Below, in pieces: positions 55,720 through 64,000 of a stretch of DNA of 64,000 nt. Position numbers and translations under genes: made by a program. Position 1 is the stretch's first letter; every line of letters starts with the position of its first letter. The stretch is taken from NCBI RefSeq assembly GCF_000527175.1, contig NZ_AZUR01000001.1:1898501-1962500 (forward strand), written 5' to 3'. A model generated the notes under the pieces. That model worked only from the letters and a program-made list of their open reading frames with translations. It was not told the DNA's origin and did not search any database. Source of the stretch: Pseudogulbenkiania sp. MAI-1 (lineage in GTDB: Bacteria > Pseudomonadota > Gammaproteobacteria > Burkholderiales > Chromobacteriaceae).

Positions 55720-58700
55720 GTGACCGCTCCTCCCAATCGTCCCGCTCCGCTGCAGCACATCGTCAAGGTCCGCCGCGACTACAACGGCTGGGTGGCGCGC
55801 GAGACGCTGGAGGATTACGCGCTGCGCTTCACGCCGCGGCGCTTTCGCCAGTGGTCGGCGTGGCGCGTGGCCAATACCGCCTTCGGCGCGGCGTCGTTCC
55901 TGGTGCTGGAGGCGGTCGGCGCCACCATGATGGTGGAGGCCGGCTTTCTCAACGCCTTCTGGGCGATCCTGGTGACGGGGCTGATCATCTTCCTCGCCGG
56001 TCTGCCGGTCAGCCTCTACGCCGCGCGCTACGGCGTGGACATGGACCTGCTGACGCGCGGCGCCGGCTTTGGCTACATCGGTTCGACCATCACCTCGCTG
56101 ATCTACGCCTCGTTCACCTTCATCTTCTTCGCACTGGAAGCGGCGGTGATGGCCTACGCGCTGGAGCTGGGCTTCGGCATTCCGCCGGTGTGGGGTTATT
56201 TGTTGTGTGCGCTGGTGGTGCTGCCGCTGGTCACGCACGGCGTGACGGTGATCAGCCGCCTGCAGACCTGGACCCAGCCCTTGTGGCTCACGCTGCTGGT
56301 CTTGCCCTACGTGTTCGTGCTGTGGCACGAGCCCGCCGCGCTGTCCGGCTTGTGGCACTACGGCGGGGCCGATGCGGGTGGCATGCACTTCGACATGCGC
56401 CGTTTCGGTGCCGCGCTGACGGTAGGCGTGGCGTTGATCACTCAGATGGGGGAGCAGGCCGACTACCTGCGTTTCATGCCGCCGCGCACGCCCGCCAACA
56501 ACGGGCGCTGGCTGCTGGCCTGCATCGTCGGCGGGCCGGGCTGGGTACTACCGGGGGTGGCCAAGATGCTGGGCGGGGCGCTGTTGGCCTGGCTCGCGTT
56601 GCGCAACGCGGTGCCGGTGGAGAAGGCGGTGGACCCGAACCAGATGTACCTGGTCGGCTTCTCGCACGTGTTCGACAACACCGTGCTGGCGATCGCGGCG
56701 ACCACGCTGTTCGTCATCGTGTCGCAGCTCAAGATCAACGTCACCAACGCCTACGCCGGTTCGCTGGCGTGGTCCAACTTCTTTTCCCGGCTTACGCACA
56801 GTCATCCCGGCCGGGTGGTGTGGGTGGTGTTCAATACGCTGATCGCGCTGATGTTGATGGAACTGGAGGTATTCCAGGCACTGGGGCAGGTGCTGGGGCT
56901 GTACTCGAACATCGCCATCTCTTGGATCATGGCGGTGGTGGCCGATCTGGTGATCAACAAGCCGCTGGGCCTGAGCCCCAATGGCATCGAGTTCAAGCGC
57001 AGCTACCTCTACGACATCAATCCGGTCGGCGTCGGGGCGATGGGGCTGGCCTCGCTGCTGTCGGTGTCGGCGCACGTCGGCCTGTTGGGCGAGGTGCTGC
57101 AGCCCTTGGCTCCGTTCGTGGCTATGGGCGTGGCGTTGATGGCCGCCCCGCTGATCGCCTGGGGGACGGGCGGGCGCTACTACCTGGCGCGCCGGGCCGA
57201 CCCCGTTCTAGCTGGGCACAGCCGTTGCGTGGTATGCGAGCGCGATTACGAGGCCGAGGATATGGCGCATTGCCCGGCCTACCAGGGCCAGATCTGTTCG
57301 CTGTGCTGCACGCTGGACGCACGCTGCGACGACCTGTGCAAGCCGCACGCCCGGCTGGCCGAGCAGTGGTCGCGGCTGTTGCAACAGCTGTTGCCGCGTG
57401 CGTTGCTGCCGTATCTCGAGCGTGGTCTCGGCCATTACCTGCTGCTGATGGGCGGCATTGCCTGTTGCCTCGCCTTGCTATTGGGCTTGCTGTACTACGT
57501 CGAGCAGGATGCCGCCGCCGTGGTGAGTCTGCCCGAGCTGTTCCTGCGCCTGTTCGCCGCCTTGCTGTTGGCCAGCGGCGTGATTGCCTGGTGGATGGTG
57601 CTGACGCACAAGAGCCGGCAGGTGGCGCAGGAGGAGTCCAACCGCCAGACGCGGCGGCTGATGCAGGAGATCGACTCGCACCGCCGCACCGACGCCAAGC
57701 TGCAGCAGGCACGTGAGGCTGCCGAGCAGGCCAACCAGGCCAAGAGCCGTTACGTGTCGGCGATCAGTCACGAATTACGTACCCCGCTCAACAGCATCCT
57801 CGGCTACGCGCAGATCCTCGATGGCGACGACAGCATCGCGCCGGCGCACCGCCAGGCGCTGCGGGTGATCCGCCGCAGCGGCGACCATTTGTTGTCGGTG
57901 ATCGAGGGCAGCATGGACATCGCCCGCATCGAGAGCGGCAAGCTGACGCTGGATATCAAGCCGCTGGATTTCGCTGGCTTCATCGGCCAGATCGTGGCCA
58001 TGTTCGAGCTGCAGGCGCGCAACAAGGGGTTGGAATTTCATTACCAGCCGGTCGGCGAATTGCCGGCCGTGGTGCGTGCCGACGAGAAGCGACTGCGCCA
58101 GATCCTGATCAACCTGCTCGGTAACGCCGTCAAGTTCACGGCGCGCGGCCAGGTGCGTTTCGCCTTGCGCTATCAGTACGATATGGCGGTGTTCGAAATC
58201 GCCGACAGCGGGCCGGGGATGAGTCCGGAAGAACTCCAGCGCGTGTTCGAACCCTTCGAGCGCGGCAGCACGGCCGGCGGCGGCAGCGGGCTCGGCCTCA
58301 CCATCAGCAAGATGCTGGCCGACCTGATGGGCGGCGAGCTGACCGTGGCGAGTGCGCCGGGGCAGGGCAGCACATTCACCGTGCGGTTGTTCCTGCCGCA
58401 GGTACACGGCGCCCAGGCTGAAAAAGCCCTACCGCGCCGCCAGCGCATCGGCTACCACGGCCCGCGCCGGCGTATCTTGCTGGTCGATAATGAAACGATG
58501 GATCGCGAGATGCTGGCCGCTGTGTTGCAGCCGCTCGGCTTCGAGGTGGAGCAGGCGGCGTCCGGCCAGGAGTGCCTGGACAAGCTGCCTGGTTTCCAGC
58601 CGCATCTCGTGTTCATGGACCTGGCGATGCCGGGTATCGACGGGTGGGAGACGCTGCGCCGCATCCACCGCCAGCGCCTGAGCGACGCCAAGCTCGCGGT

Positions 58701-59124
58701 GATCTCGGCCAACGCCTTCGACAAGGGGCAGGACAACGACGCCGGCATCGCCTATGAAGACTTCATCCTCAAGCCGATCAAGGTCGAGGAACTGCTGGAC
58801 TGGATCGGCCGCGCCTTGCAACTGGAGTGGATGACACGCGAGCCGGAGGCCTTGGCTCATCCTCCTGTCGGCCTGATGCCGGGAGGACGCGCCGCTGACG
58901 CGCTGCCGCCGGCCAGTACGCTGACCGAACTATTCCGGGCACTGGAGCTAGGCTACGTGCGCGGCATCCGCACTGAGTTGGACAAGATCGCTGTGCTCGA
59001 CCCCCTCTATGCCGGTTTCGTGGCCACGGCGCGTGAACTGGCCAGCCAGCTGAGCTTCGACGAACTGAAAACCCTGATAAGCCAAGAGCGGAAAGACTCC
59101 CATGCCCATGACGCCGACTCCTGA
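55720..59124 (+). CDS. NCS1-type transporter-fused hybrid sensor histidine kinase with Cys cluster
   Basis: The 1134-residue protein combines four parts. Residues about 20-490 are a 12-helix nucleobase/cation-symporter-like membrane domain. Residues about 503-545 hold eight or more Cys starting CVVCERD (Cys503, Cys506) and including CSLCC. Two further helices follow (about 570-630). Residues about 670-905 are a HisKA/HATPase kinase (phospho-His684 in SHELRTPL; GSGLGLTISK). A receiver follows (Asp967 in FMDLAMPG) with a short C-terminal extension. Transporter-kinase fusions such as CbrA sense transported compounds. The next gene, overlapping by 23 bases, is the likely response regulator. Confidence 0.85.
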   Translation: MTAPPNRPAPLQHIVKVRRDYNGWVARETLEDYALRFTPRRFRQWSAWRVANTAFGAASFLVLEAVGATMMVEAGFLNAFWAILVTGLIIFLAGLPVSLYAARYGVDMDLLTRGAGFGYIGSTITSLIYASFTFIFFALEAAVMAYALELGFGIPPVWGYLLCALVVLPLVTHGVTVISRLQTWTQPLWLTLLVLPYVFVLWHEPAALSGLWHYGGADAGGMHFDMRRFGAALTVGVALITQMGEQADYLRFMPPRTPANNGRWLLACIVGGPGWVLPGVAKMLGGALLAWLALRNAVPVEKAVDPNQMYLVGFSHVFDNTVLAIAATTLFVIVSQLKINVTNAYAGSLAWSNFFSRLTHSHPGRVVWVVFNTLIALMLMELEVFQALGQVLGLYSNIAISWIMAVVADLVINKPLGLSPNGIEFKRSYLYDINPVGVGAMGLASLLSVSAHVGLLGEVLQPLAPFVAMGVALMAAPLIAWGTGGRYYLARRADPVLAGHSRCVVCERDYEAEDMAHCPAYQGQICSLCCTLDARCDDLCKPHARLAEQWSRLLQQLLPRALLPYLERGLGHYLLLMGGIACCLALLLGLLYYVEQDAAAVVSLPELFLRLFAALLLASGVIAWWMVLTHKSRQVAQEESNRQTRRLMQEIDSHRRTDAKLQQAREAAEQANQAKSRYVSAISHELRTPLNSILGYAQILDGDDSIAPAHRQALRVIRRSGDHLLSVIEGSMDIARIESGKLTLDIKPLDFAGFIGQIVAMFELQARNKGLEFHYQPVGELPAVVRADEKRLRQILINLLGNAVKFTARGQVRFALRYQYDMAVFEIADSGPGMSPEELQRVFEPFERGSTAGGGSGLGLTISKMLADLMGGELTVASAPGQGSTFTVRLFLPQVHGAQAEKALPRRQRIGYHGPRRRILLVDNETMDREMLAAVLQPLGFEVEQAASGQECLDKLPGFQPHLVFMDLAMPGIDGWETLRRIHRQRLSDAKLAVISANAFDKGQDNDAGIAYEDFILKPIKVEELLDWIGRALQLEWMTREPEALAHPPVGLMPGGRAADALPPASTLTELFRALELGYVRGIRTELDKIAVLDPLYAGFVATARELASQLSFDELKTLISQERKDSHAHDADS

Positions 59125-60034
59125 GGCCTCCAGCCACAATCTCGTGCTTGTCGTCGACGACGTGCCGGACAACCTGATGATGCTGCACGACGCGCTGGAT
59201 GAAGCCGGCCACACCGTACTGGTGGCTACCAACGGCGAGGATGCGCTGCAGCGTGCCCGCATGAGCCTGCCCGACGTGATCCTGCTCGACGCCGTGATGC
59301 CGGGCATGGACGGTTTCGAGGTGGCGCGTAGGCTCAAGGCCGACGCCGCGACCCAGCCCATCCCCATCGTGTTCATGACCGGCCTGACCGAGACCGAGCA
59401 CGTCGTGGCTGCGTTCGCAGCGGGCGGCATCGACTACGTGACCAAGCCGCTGCGGCCGATGGAGGTGCTGGCGCGCATCGCCGCCCACGTCAATAGTGCG
59501 CGCCAGATCCAGCAGGCGAGCAGTGCGCTCGACGCCTTCGGCCAGGCCTCGCTGTCGATTGCCGCCAACGGCCGCATCACCTGGCAGACGCCGCTGGCGC
59601 GCCAACTGCTGGAAACGTATTTCGGTTCGGGCTGCCTGTTCGCGCCGGTGAAGTTGATGGACTGGACGCGCAAGGCCGAACTGGCCACCCGCGAGGGAAG
59701 GGAGGTGCCGGCGTTGCTGGAAGCCAACGAAGGCCGCCGGCTGCGCGCTTCGTTTCACGATCAGACCGGCGACGGCGAGTGGCTGGTGGTGCTGCGCGAG
59801 GAGAACAATGCCGCCCTGATTGGCACGCTGATGTCGTCGTTCCGCCTGACCCACCGCGAGGCGGAGGTGTTGCATTGGCTGATGCTGGGCAAGACCAATC
59901 GCGACATCGGCGACATCCTGGGCACCAGCCCACGCACCGTCAACAAGCATCTGGAGCACATTTTCGAGAAGCTCGGGGTGGAGACGCGCACCGCGGCGGC
60001 GGCGTTGGCGGTGACCAGGGTGCGCGGCGGCTGA
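59102..60034 (+). CDS. Response regulator: receiver, linker domain, LuxR-type DNA binding
   Basis: The 310-residue protein has a receiver (residues 13-130, phospho-acceptor Asp63 in LLDAVMPG), a PAS-like middle segment (about 145-235) and a C-terminal LuxR/GerE helix-turn-helix (LTHREAEVLHWLMLGKTNRDI; core TNRDIGDILGTSPRTVNKHL). It overlaps the kinase gene, so the pair is coupled. The target is unknown; the ectoine operon converging on it is a candidate by proximity only. Confidence 0.9.
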   Translation: MPMTPTPEASSHNLVLVVDDVPDNLMMLHDALDEAGHTVLVATNGEDALQRARMSLPDVILLDAVMPGMDGFEVARRLKADAATQPIPIVFMTGLTETEHVVAAFAAGGIDYVTKPLRPMEVLARIAAHVNSARQIQQASSALDAFGQASLSIAANGRITWQTPLARQLLETYFGSGCLFAPVKLMDWTRKAELATREGREVPALLEANEGRRLRASFHDQTGDGEWLVVLREENNAALIGTLMSSFRLTHREAEVLHWLMLGKTNRDIGDILGTSPRTVNKHLEHIFEKLGVETRTAAAALAVTRVRGG

Positions 60035-60052
60035 GCGGATGCCGGGGGCGTT

Positions 60053-61048
60053 TCAGTCTTTCACCACCACCGCGACCACGGCGAGGGTGTCGCCGCGCTG
60101 TACCAGCCCGGGGAAGTGGCGCGATGCCAGGATGCCGGCACGTTTGGCACGATACTCGACCGGCACCACTCCGGTGCGGGTGGTGTCGTAGATGCGCGCG
60201 ATCACCTCGCCGGCCGCCACTTCCCTGCCCAGATCGACGCACATCTCCAACAGGCCGTCGTGCAGGCTGGTGACGAAGCAATCGTCGTCCGGCATGTCGA
60301 GCATGATGCTCGGCTGCGGAGCGACTTCCCCCTTGAGGATGTCGGCGTGGACCAGGAAGTTGCGCACGCCGCGCTCGGCGATGGCCACGCTGGCGGCGCT
60401 GGACGAGCCGCCGCCGCCGAGCTCGGTGGTCACGAAGACCTTGCCGGCTTCTTCCACCGCGGTATCGAGCATGCCGACGCTGTCGATCTCCAGCATCTTC
60501 ATGCTGTAGGGGGCGCCGAAGGCGCGCATCGCCGCCTCGCAGCGTTCCTGCTGCCCTTTGTCGGGCAGGATGTGCACGGCGGCGAACGGCACGAAATCGA
60601 GCGTCTTGCCGCCGGCGTGGATGTCGAGCACGTAGTCGGCGAGCGGCACCAGGTGGCGCTCGACGTAATCGGCGATCTTCTCGGTCACCGTGCCGTCCGG
60701 CTTGCCGGGAAAGGTGCGGTTCAGGTTACCCTTGTCGATCGGCGAGGTGCGGCTCGCGGCACGGAAGGCCGGGTAGTTGAGGAAAGGCACGATGATCACG
60801 CGCCCGCGCACTTCCTCGGCGCGCAGGGTATGGGCGAGCTTGGCCAGCGCCACCGGCCCTTCGTATTCGTCGCCGTGGTTGGCGCCGGTCAGGAGCGCGG
60901 TGGGGCCGTGGCCGTTCTTGACCACGGTGACCGGTATCATGATGGCGCCCCAGGCCGAGTCGTCGCGCGAGTAGGGCAGGCGCAGGAAACCGTGCTGCAC
61001 CCCGTCGCGCTCGAAATCGATGGTAGGCTTGATCGGAGAAGGTTTCAT
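60053..61048 (-). CDS. doeB: N-alpha-acetyl-L-2,4-diaminobutyrate deacetylase
   Basis: DoeB (EutE) removes the acetyl group from the ring-opened ectoine product to give diaminobutyrate. The 331-residue zinc deacetylase of the succinylglutamate-desuccinylase/AspA family shows the zinc motif GANHGDEYEG, the third ligand in DIHAGGK and the catalytic Glu in VTTELGGGG. Its stop is close to that of the convergent response regulator. The assignment rests on its neighbours, doeA and eutC/eutB, as much as on sequence. Confidence 0.88.
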   Translation of the reverse strand: MKPSPIKPTIDFERDGVQHGFLRLPYSRDDSAWGAIMIPVTVVKNGHGPTALLTGANHGDEYEGPVALAKLAHTLRAEEVRGRVIIVPFLNYPAFRAASRTSPIDKGNLNRTFPGKPDGTVTEKIADYVERHLVPLADYVLDIHAGGKTLDFVPFAAVHILPDKGQQERCEAAMRAFGAPYSMKMLEIDSVGMLDTAVEEAGKVFVTTELGGGGSSSAASVAIAERGVRNFLVHADILKGEVAPQPSIMLDMPDDDCFVTSLHDGLLEMCVDLGREVAAGEVIARIYDTTRTGVVPVEYRAKRAGILASRHFPGLVQRGDTLAVVAVVVKD

Positions 61049-61051
61049 CGT

Positions 61052-62239
61052 TTAATCCTTCACGAACAGTTGGCGCGGCGTGTTGCAGAAGGTCTCGACG
61101 CCGGTGTCGGTGATCAGGATGCTCTCGGTGATCTCGAGCCCCCAGTCGTCCAGCCACAGCCCCGGCATGAAGTGGAAGGTCATGCCCGGCTGCAATACGG
61201 TCTTGTCGCCCGGACGCAGGCTCATGGTGCGCTCGCCCCAGTCAGGCGGGTAGGAAACGCCGATCGGGTAGCCGCAGCGGCTGTCCTTGTGGATGCCGTA
61301 TTTCTTCAGCACTGCGAAGAAGGCGTTGGCGATGTCCTCGCAGGTGTTGCCCGGCTTGGCCGCTTCCAGTCCGGCGGCGATGCCTTCCACCACGGCCTTC
61401 TCGCCCTCGAGGAAATGCTGGGGCGGGGTGCCCAGGAACACCGTGCGCGACTGCGGGCAGTGGTAGCGCTTGTAGCAGCCGGCGATTTCGAAGAAGGTGC
61501 CCGCGCCCTTCTGGAACGGGGTGTCGTCCCAGGTCAGGTGCGGCGCGGCAGCGTCGGCGCCGGTGGGCAGCAAGGGCACGATGGCCGGGTAGTCGCCGCC
61601 GTGGCCTTCCACGCCGAGGATGCCGGTGGCGTAGATCTCGGCCACCAGTTCGTTCTTCTTCATGCCGGGTTCGATCTTTTCCACGATCTGGGCATGCATG
61701 CGCTCGACGATGCGCGCGGCAGTGCGCATGTAGGCGATTTCCTGCGGCGACTTGATGGCGCGCTGCCAGTTCACCAACGCGGTGGCATCGACGAAGCGGG
61801 CATCCGGCAGGTGCTTCTGCAGCGAGGCGAAGGCGGCGGCGCTGAAATAGTAGTTGTCCATCTCCACGCCGATGCGCTTGCCTTGCCAGCCGCGCGCGGC
61901 GATGACTTCCTGCGAGAGGTAGTCCATCGGGTGGCGCAGCGGCGTCTGCACGTAGTGGTCGGGGTAGCCGACGATGTCGTCGTTGTCCATGAACACGGTG
62001 CGCTTGGCGCCGTTGGCGTCCTGGCCGCGCCCGAACCATACCGGGTCGCCCTCGTGGGCGAGCAGCACGCACTGATGCACGTAGAATGACCAGCCGTCGT
62101 AGCCGGTGAGCCAGGCCATGTTGGACGGGTCGGTGACGATCAAGAGTTCGATGCCGCGCTCGGCCATGGCCTGGCGGGTCTTGGCGATGCGCTCGGCGTA
62201 CTCTTGGCGCGAGAAGGGGAGTCGGGTATCGGCTGGCAT
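61052..62239 (-). CDS. doeA: Ectoine hydrolase (M24 peptidase family)
   Basis: DoeA (EutD) hydrolyses the ectoine ring to N-acetyl-diaminobutyrates. The 395-residue protein has a creatinase-like N-terminal domain (SNMAWLTGYDGWSFYVHQ) and the pita-bread M24 domain. It begins 3 bases before doeB on the same strand. DoeA is known to lack the metal ligands of true M24 peptidases; the regions GVEGHGGDYPAIV and FFEIAGCYKRYHC here are consistent with that. Confidence 0.9.
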   Translation of the reverse strand: MPADTRLPFSRQEYAERIAKTRQAMAERGIELLIVTDPSNMAWLTGYDGWSFYVHQCVLLAHEGDPVWFGRGQDANGAKRTVFMDNDDIVGYPDHYVQTPLRHPMDYLSQEVIAARGWQGKRIGVEMDNYYFSAAAFASLQKHLPDARFVDATALVNWQRAIKSPQEIAYMRTAARIVERMHAQIVEKIEPGMKKNELVAEIYATGILGVEGHGGDYPAIVPLLPTGADAAAPHLTWDDTPFQKGAGTFFEIAGCYKRYHCPQSRTVFLGTPPQHFLEGEKAVVEGIAAGLEAAKPGNTCEDIANAFFAVLKKYGIHKDSRCGYPIGVSYPPDWGERTMSLRPGDKTVLQPGMTFHFMPGLWLDDWGLEITESILITDTGVETFCNTPRQLFVKD

Positions 62240-62258
62240 GATGATCCTCTGCGGGTAA

Positions 62259-63248
62259 TCAGGATTGGAACGGAAAACCGCGGCCTGCTTGGCGAGCGCG
62301 GGCGAAGGCGAGAGTGGCGATGGCGGTGTCCTGGGCGCCGGTGCCGGTCAGGTCGCACAGCGTGATCTGGTCGCGCCCGGTGCGTCCCGGCTGCTGCCCG
62401 GCGATGATCTGCCCGAGCTCGGGGAAGACGGCGTCGGCGGCGACGCGGCCGGCGGCGATGGCGTGATGCAGTTCACCCAGCACCCGGACCTGGCTCAGGC
62501 GGTCGCACACGTAGCTCGCCGCCGAGAACACCTCCGGCGCGATCTCGTTCTTGTGCTCGGCGTCCGAGCCCATGGCGGTGATATGCAGGCCGGGGCGCAG
62601 GTGGCGTGCCTCGATCAGCGGGGTGCGGCTCGGCGTGGTGGTGATGGCGATGTCGGCATCGGCCAGCGCGGCACTGACGGTTTCGCACGGGGTGATCGGC
62701 AGCTCGAGCTCGCGTCCGGCTTCTTCGGCAAACTGCATGGCCTTGGCCGGGTCGCGTGCCCACACGGTGACCGACTCGATGGCGCGTACCTGTTTCAGGG
62801 CCTTGAGCTGCAGGCGAGCCTGCAGTCCGGCGCCGATCACGGCGACGTGGCGGGCATCGGGACGGGACAGCCAGCGCGCCGCCACGGCGCCTGCGGCGGC
62901 GGTGCGCACGTCGGTCAGGTAGCCGTTGTCCAGCAGCAGCGCTTCGAGCAGGCCGGTGCGGGCGGACAACAGCATCATCATGCCGTTGAGGCTCGGCAGG
63001 CCCAGCTTGGGGTTGTCGAAAAAGCCGGGGCTGACCTTGATCGCGAAGCTGTCGAGACCAGGCAGGAAGGCGGTCTTGACGTCGACCTCGCCGTTATTTT
63101 GTTCGATGTCGAGGCGCAGGATCGGCGGCATGGCCACCTTCTCGGTCGCGAGCAGACGGAAGGCGTGCTCCACGGCGTTGATGGCCTCCAGATCGAGCGG
63201 CACCGCGGCGCGCAGATCGGCTTCGTTGAGCAGGGTGACGGTTGGCAT
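62259..63248 (-). CDS. eutC: Ornithine cyclodeaminase-family protein EutC
   Basis: The 329-residue protein of the ornithine cyclodeaminase/mu-crystallin family has the Rossmann motif VIGAGLQARLQLKAL and upstream FAIKVSPGF. In rhizobial and marine eut clusters EutC, with EutA and EutB, helps turn hydroxyectoine into ectoine. The order eutB-eutC-doeA-doeB here reproduces that cluster. It sits 19 bases from each neighbour. Confidence 0.86.
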   Translation of the reverse strand: MPTVTLLNEADLRAAVPLDLEAINAVEHAFRLLATEKVAMPPILRLDIEQNNGEVDVKTAFLPGLDSFAIKVSPGFFDNPKLGLPSLNGMMMLLSARTGLLEALLLDNGYLTDVRTAAAGAVAARWLSRPDARHVAVIGAGLQARLQLKALKQVRAIESVTVWARDPAKAMQFAEEAGRELELPITPCETVSAALADADIAITTTPSRTPLIEARHLRPGLHITAMGSDAEHKNEIAPEVFSAASYVCDRLSQVRVLGELHHAIAAGRVAADAVFPELGQIIAGQQPGRTGRDQITLCDLTGTGAQDTAIATLAFARARQAGRGFPFQS

Positions 63249-63267
63249 GGTGTGGTCTCCTTGTGTC

Positions 63268-64000
63268 TTATTGGGGGCGGGCGTCGCCGACGATGCGGTG
63301 ATGCGCCGCCAGATCGATGTTGCGGCCGCTGAGCACCACCACGGTCGGGCCTTGTGGCCGGACCAGGCTCTTCAGCAGGGCGGCGATGCCCACCGCCGCC
63401 GCGCCTTCCACTACCTGGCCCTCGCGCCAGTAGGCGTGGCCGATGGCGTCGGCGATGTCCTCTTCCGAGACCAGTAGCGTGCTGTCGGCCAGCTCACTGG
63501 CCATGGCGAAGGTGTAGCGGTTGTCGAGGCCGATGCCGCCGCCCAACGAATCGGCCAGGGTCGGCAGTTCTTCCACCTGTACCGGGTGGCCGGCGGCGAG
63601 GCTCGCGTGCATGGCGCAGCCCCGTTCCATGGTCACACCGATCATGGCGATGTCGGGGTTGGCGGACTTGATGCCGCGGGCGATGCCGGCGAACAGACCG
63701 CCGCCCGACAGCGGTACGAGAACGGTGTCGACCTCGGGCAGGTCTTCGAGAATTTCCAGCGCGATGGTGCCCTGGCCGGCGATGACCGCCGCGTCGTCGA
63801 ACGGTGGAATCATGGCCAGTCCTTCTTCCCGGCACAGGCGTTCGGCTTCGAGCTGGGCGTCGTCCTGGCTTCGGCCGACGATGCGGATCTCGGCGCCGAG
63901 GGCGCGGATGGCCTCCACCTTGTTGGCGGGCACCAGCTCCGACATGCAAATCACCGCGCGCACGCCCTCGGCCGCGGCGGCATGGGCCAGCGCCCGGCCG
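63268..64000 (-). CDS. eutB: Threonine dehydratase-like protein EutB (partial, N-terminus outside window)
   Basis: The frame is open through the right edge; about 243 residues of the C-terminal part are visible, beginning RALAHAAAAEGVRAVICMSELVPANKVEAI (core SELVPANKVEA). It is a fold-type II PLP enzyme; the phosphate-binding loop VPLSGGGLFAGIA is present while the PLP Lys lies off-window. In eut clusters EutB is thought to dehydrate hydroxyectoine. It is followed by eutC. Confidence 0.85.
   Translation of the reverse strand, partial: GRALAHAAAAEGVRAVICMSELVPANKVEAIRALGAEIRIVGRSQDDAQLEAERLCREEGLAMIPPFDDAAVIAGQGTIALEILEDLPEVDTVLVPLSGGGLFAGIARGIKSANPDIAMIGVTMERGCAMHASLAAGHPVQVEELPTLADSLGGGIGLDNRYTFAMASELADSTLLVSEEDIADAIGHAYWREGQVVEGAAAVGIAALLKSLVRPQGPTVVVLSGRNIDLAAHHRIVGDARPQ

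Noticed and set aside
60116..62089. A 657-codon open frame opposite doeA and doeB
   Set aside because: It spans two well-supported genes in antisense and has no recognisable motif.
1..64000. CRISPR arrays, tRNA or rRNA genes
   Set aside because: No regularly spaced direct repeats, cloverleaf with CCA-type end, or rRNA-like conserved stretch was seen on either strand.

Overview
The window is GC-rich, densely coded chromosomal DNA from a Gram-negative proteobacterium. The housekeeping set (rluD/pgeF next to bamD, glnB next to full-length purL, class Ia nrdAB, trpGD, argP/argO, prmB) fits a betaproteobacterium, perhaps of the Neisseriales. That placement is inference: no rRNA or tRNA gene is present to settle it.

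0-13 kb is a catabolic and uptake region. A mandelate-racemase/enolase-superfamily enzyme (cut by the left edge) overlaps a GMC oxidoreductase. A truncated IS5-type transposase and a MocR/GntR regulator follow. An apparent operon then encodes a formaldehyde-activating-enzyme (Fae) homologue, an aldo/keto reductase, an aldehyde dehydrogenase and a three-component quaternary-amine ABC transporter. A porin gene with a large internal deletion and an MFS transporter close the region. 13-19 kb holds nrdB and nrdA, separated by a lipoprotein gene set between repeat modules. 19-26 kb holds pgeF-rluD, divergent bamD, and pgaBCD without an adjacent pgaA. 26-38.8 kb is mostly core: glnB, purL, argP, a globin-coupled GAF-GGDEF-EAL protein, argO, prmB, a phosphohexomutase, trpD and trpG.

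39-50 kb is accessory: an orphan RebB (R-body family) gene, a DUF488 gene overlapping an unrecognised partner, a decayed Rha-like phage gene, an intact IS1634-type element with target duplication, a relic end of a second copy, a tiny low-GC locus with its own palindrome and hairpin, a divergent S24 repressor/Cro-like pair, a RelE/Phd-type toxin-antitoxin pair, and an SDR/LysR divergent pair. The same AACAC-N5-GTGTT palindrome lies in the repressor/cro gap and in the DUF488/Rha gap, which suggests one shared phage regulon.

50-64 kb: a DUF3300 protein; a leftward array of a YxFxxD-repeat secreted protein, ECF sigma factor, anti-sigma factor, mini-lipoprotein, cupredoxin, LolA-like protein and SRPBCC protein; then a transporter-fused hybrid histidine kinase with a Cys cluster and its LuxR-type response regulator; and last, reading left from the right edge, eutB-eutC-doeA-doeB for hydroxyectoine/ectoine breakdown. 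No rRNA, tRNA, CRISPR array or replication origin was seen.
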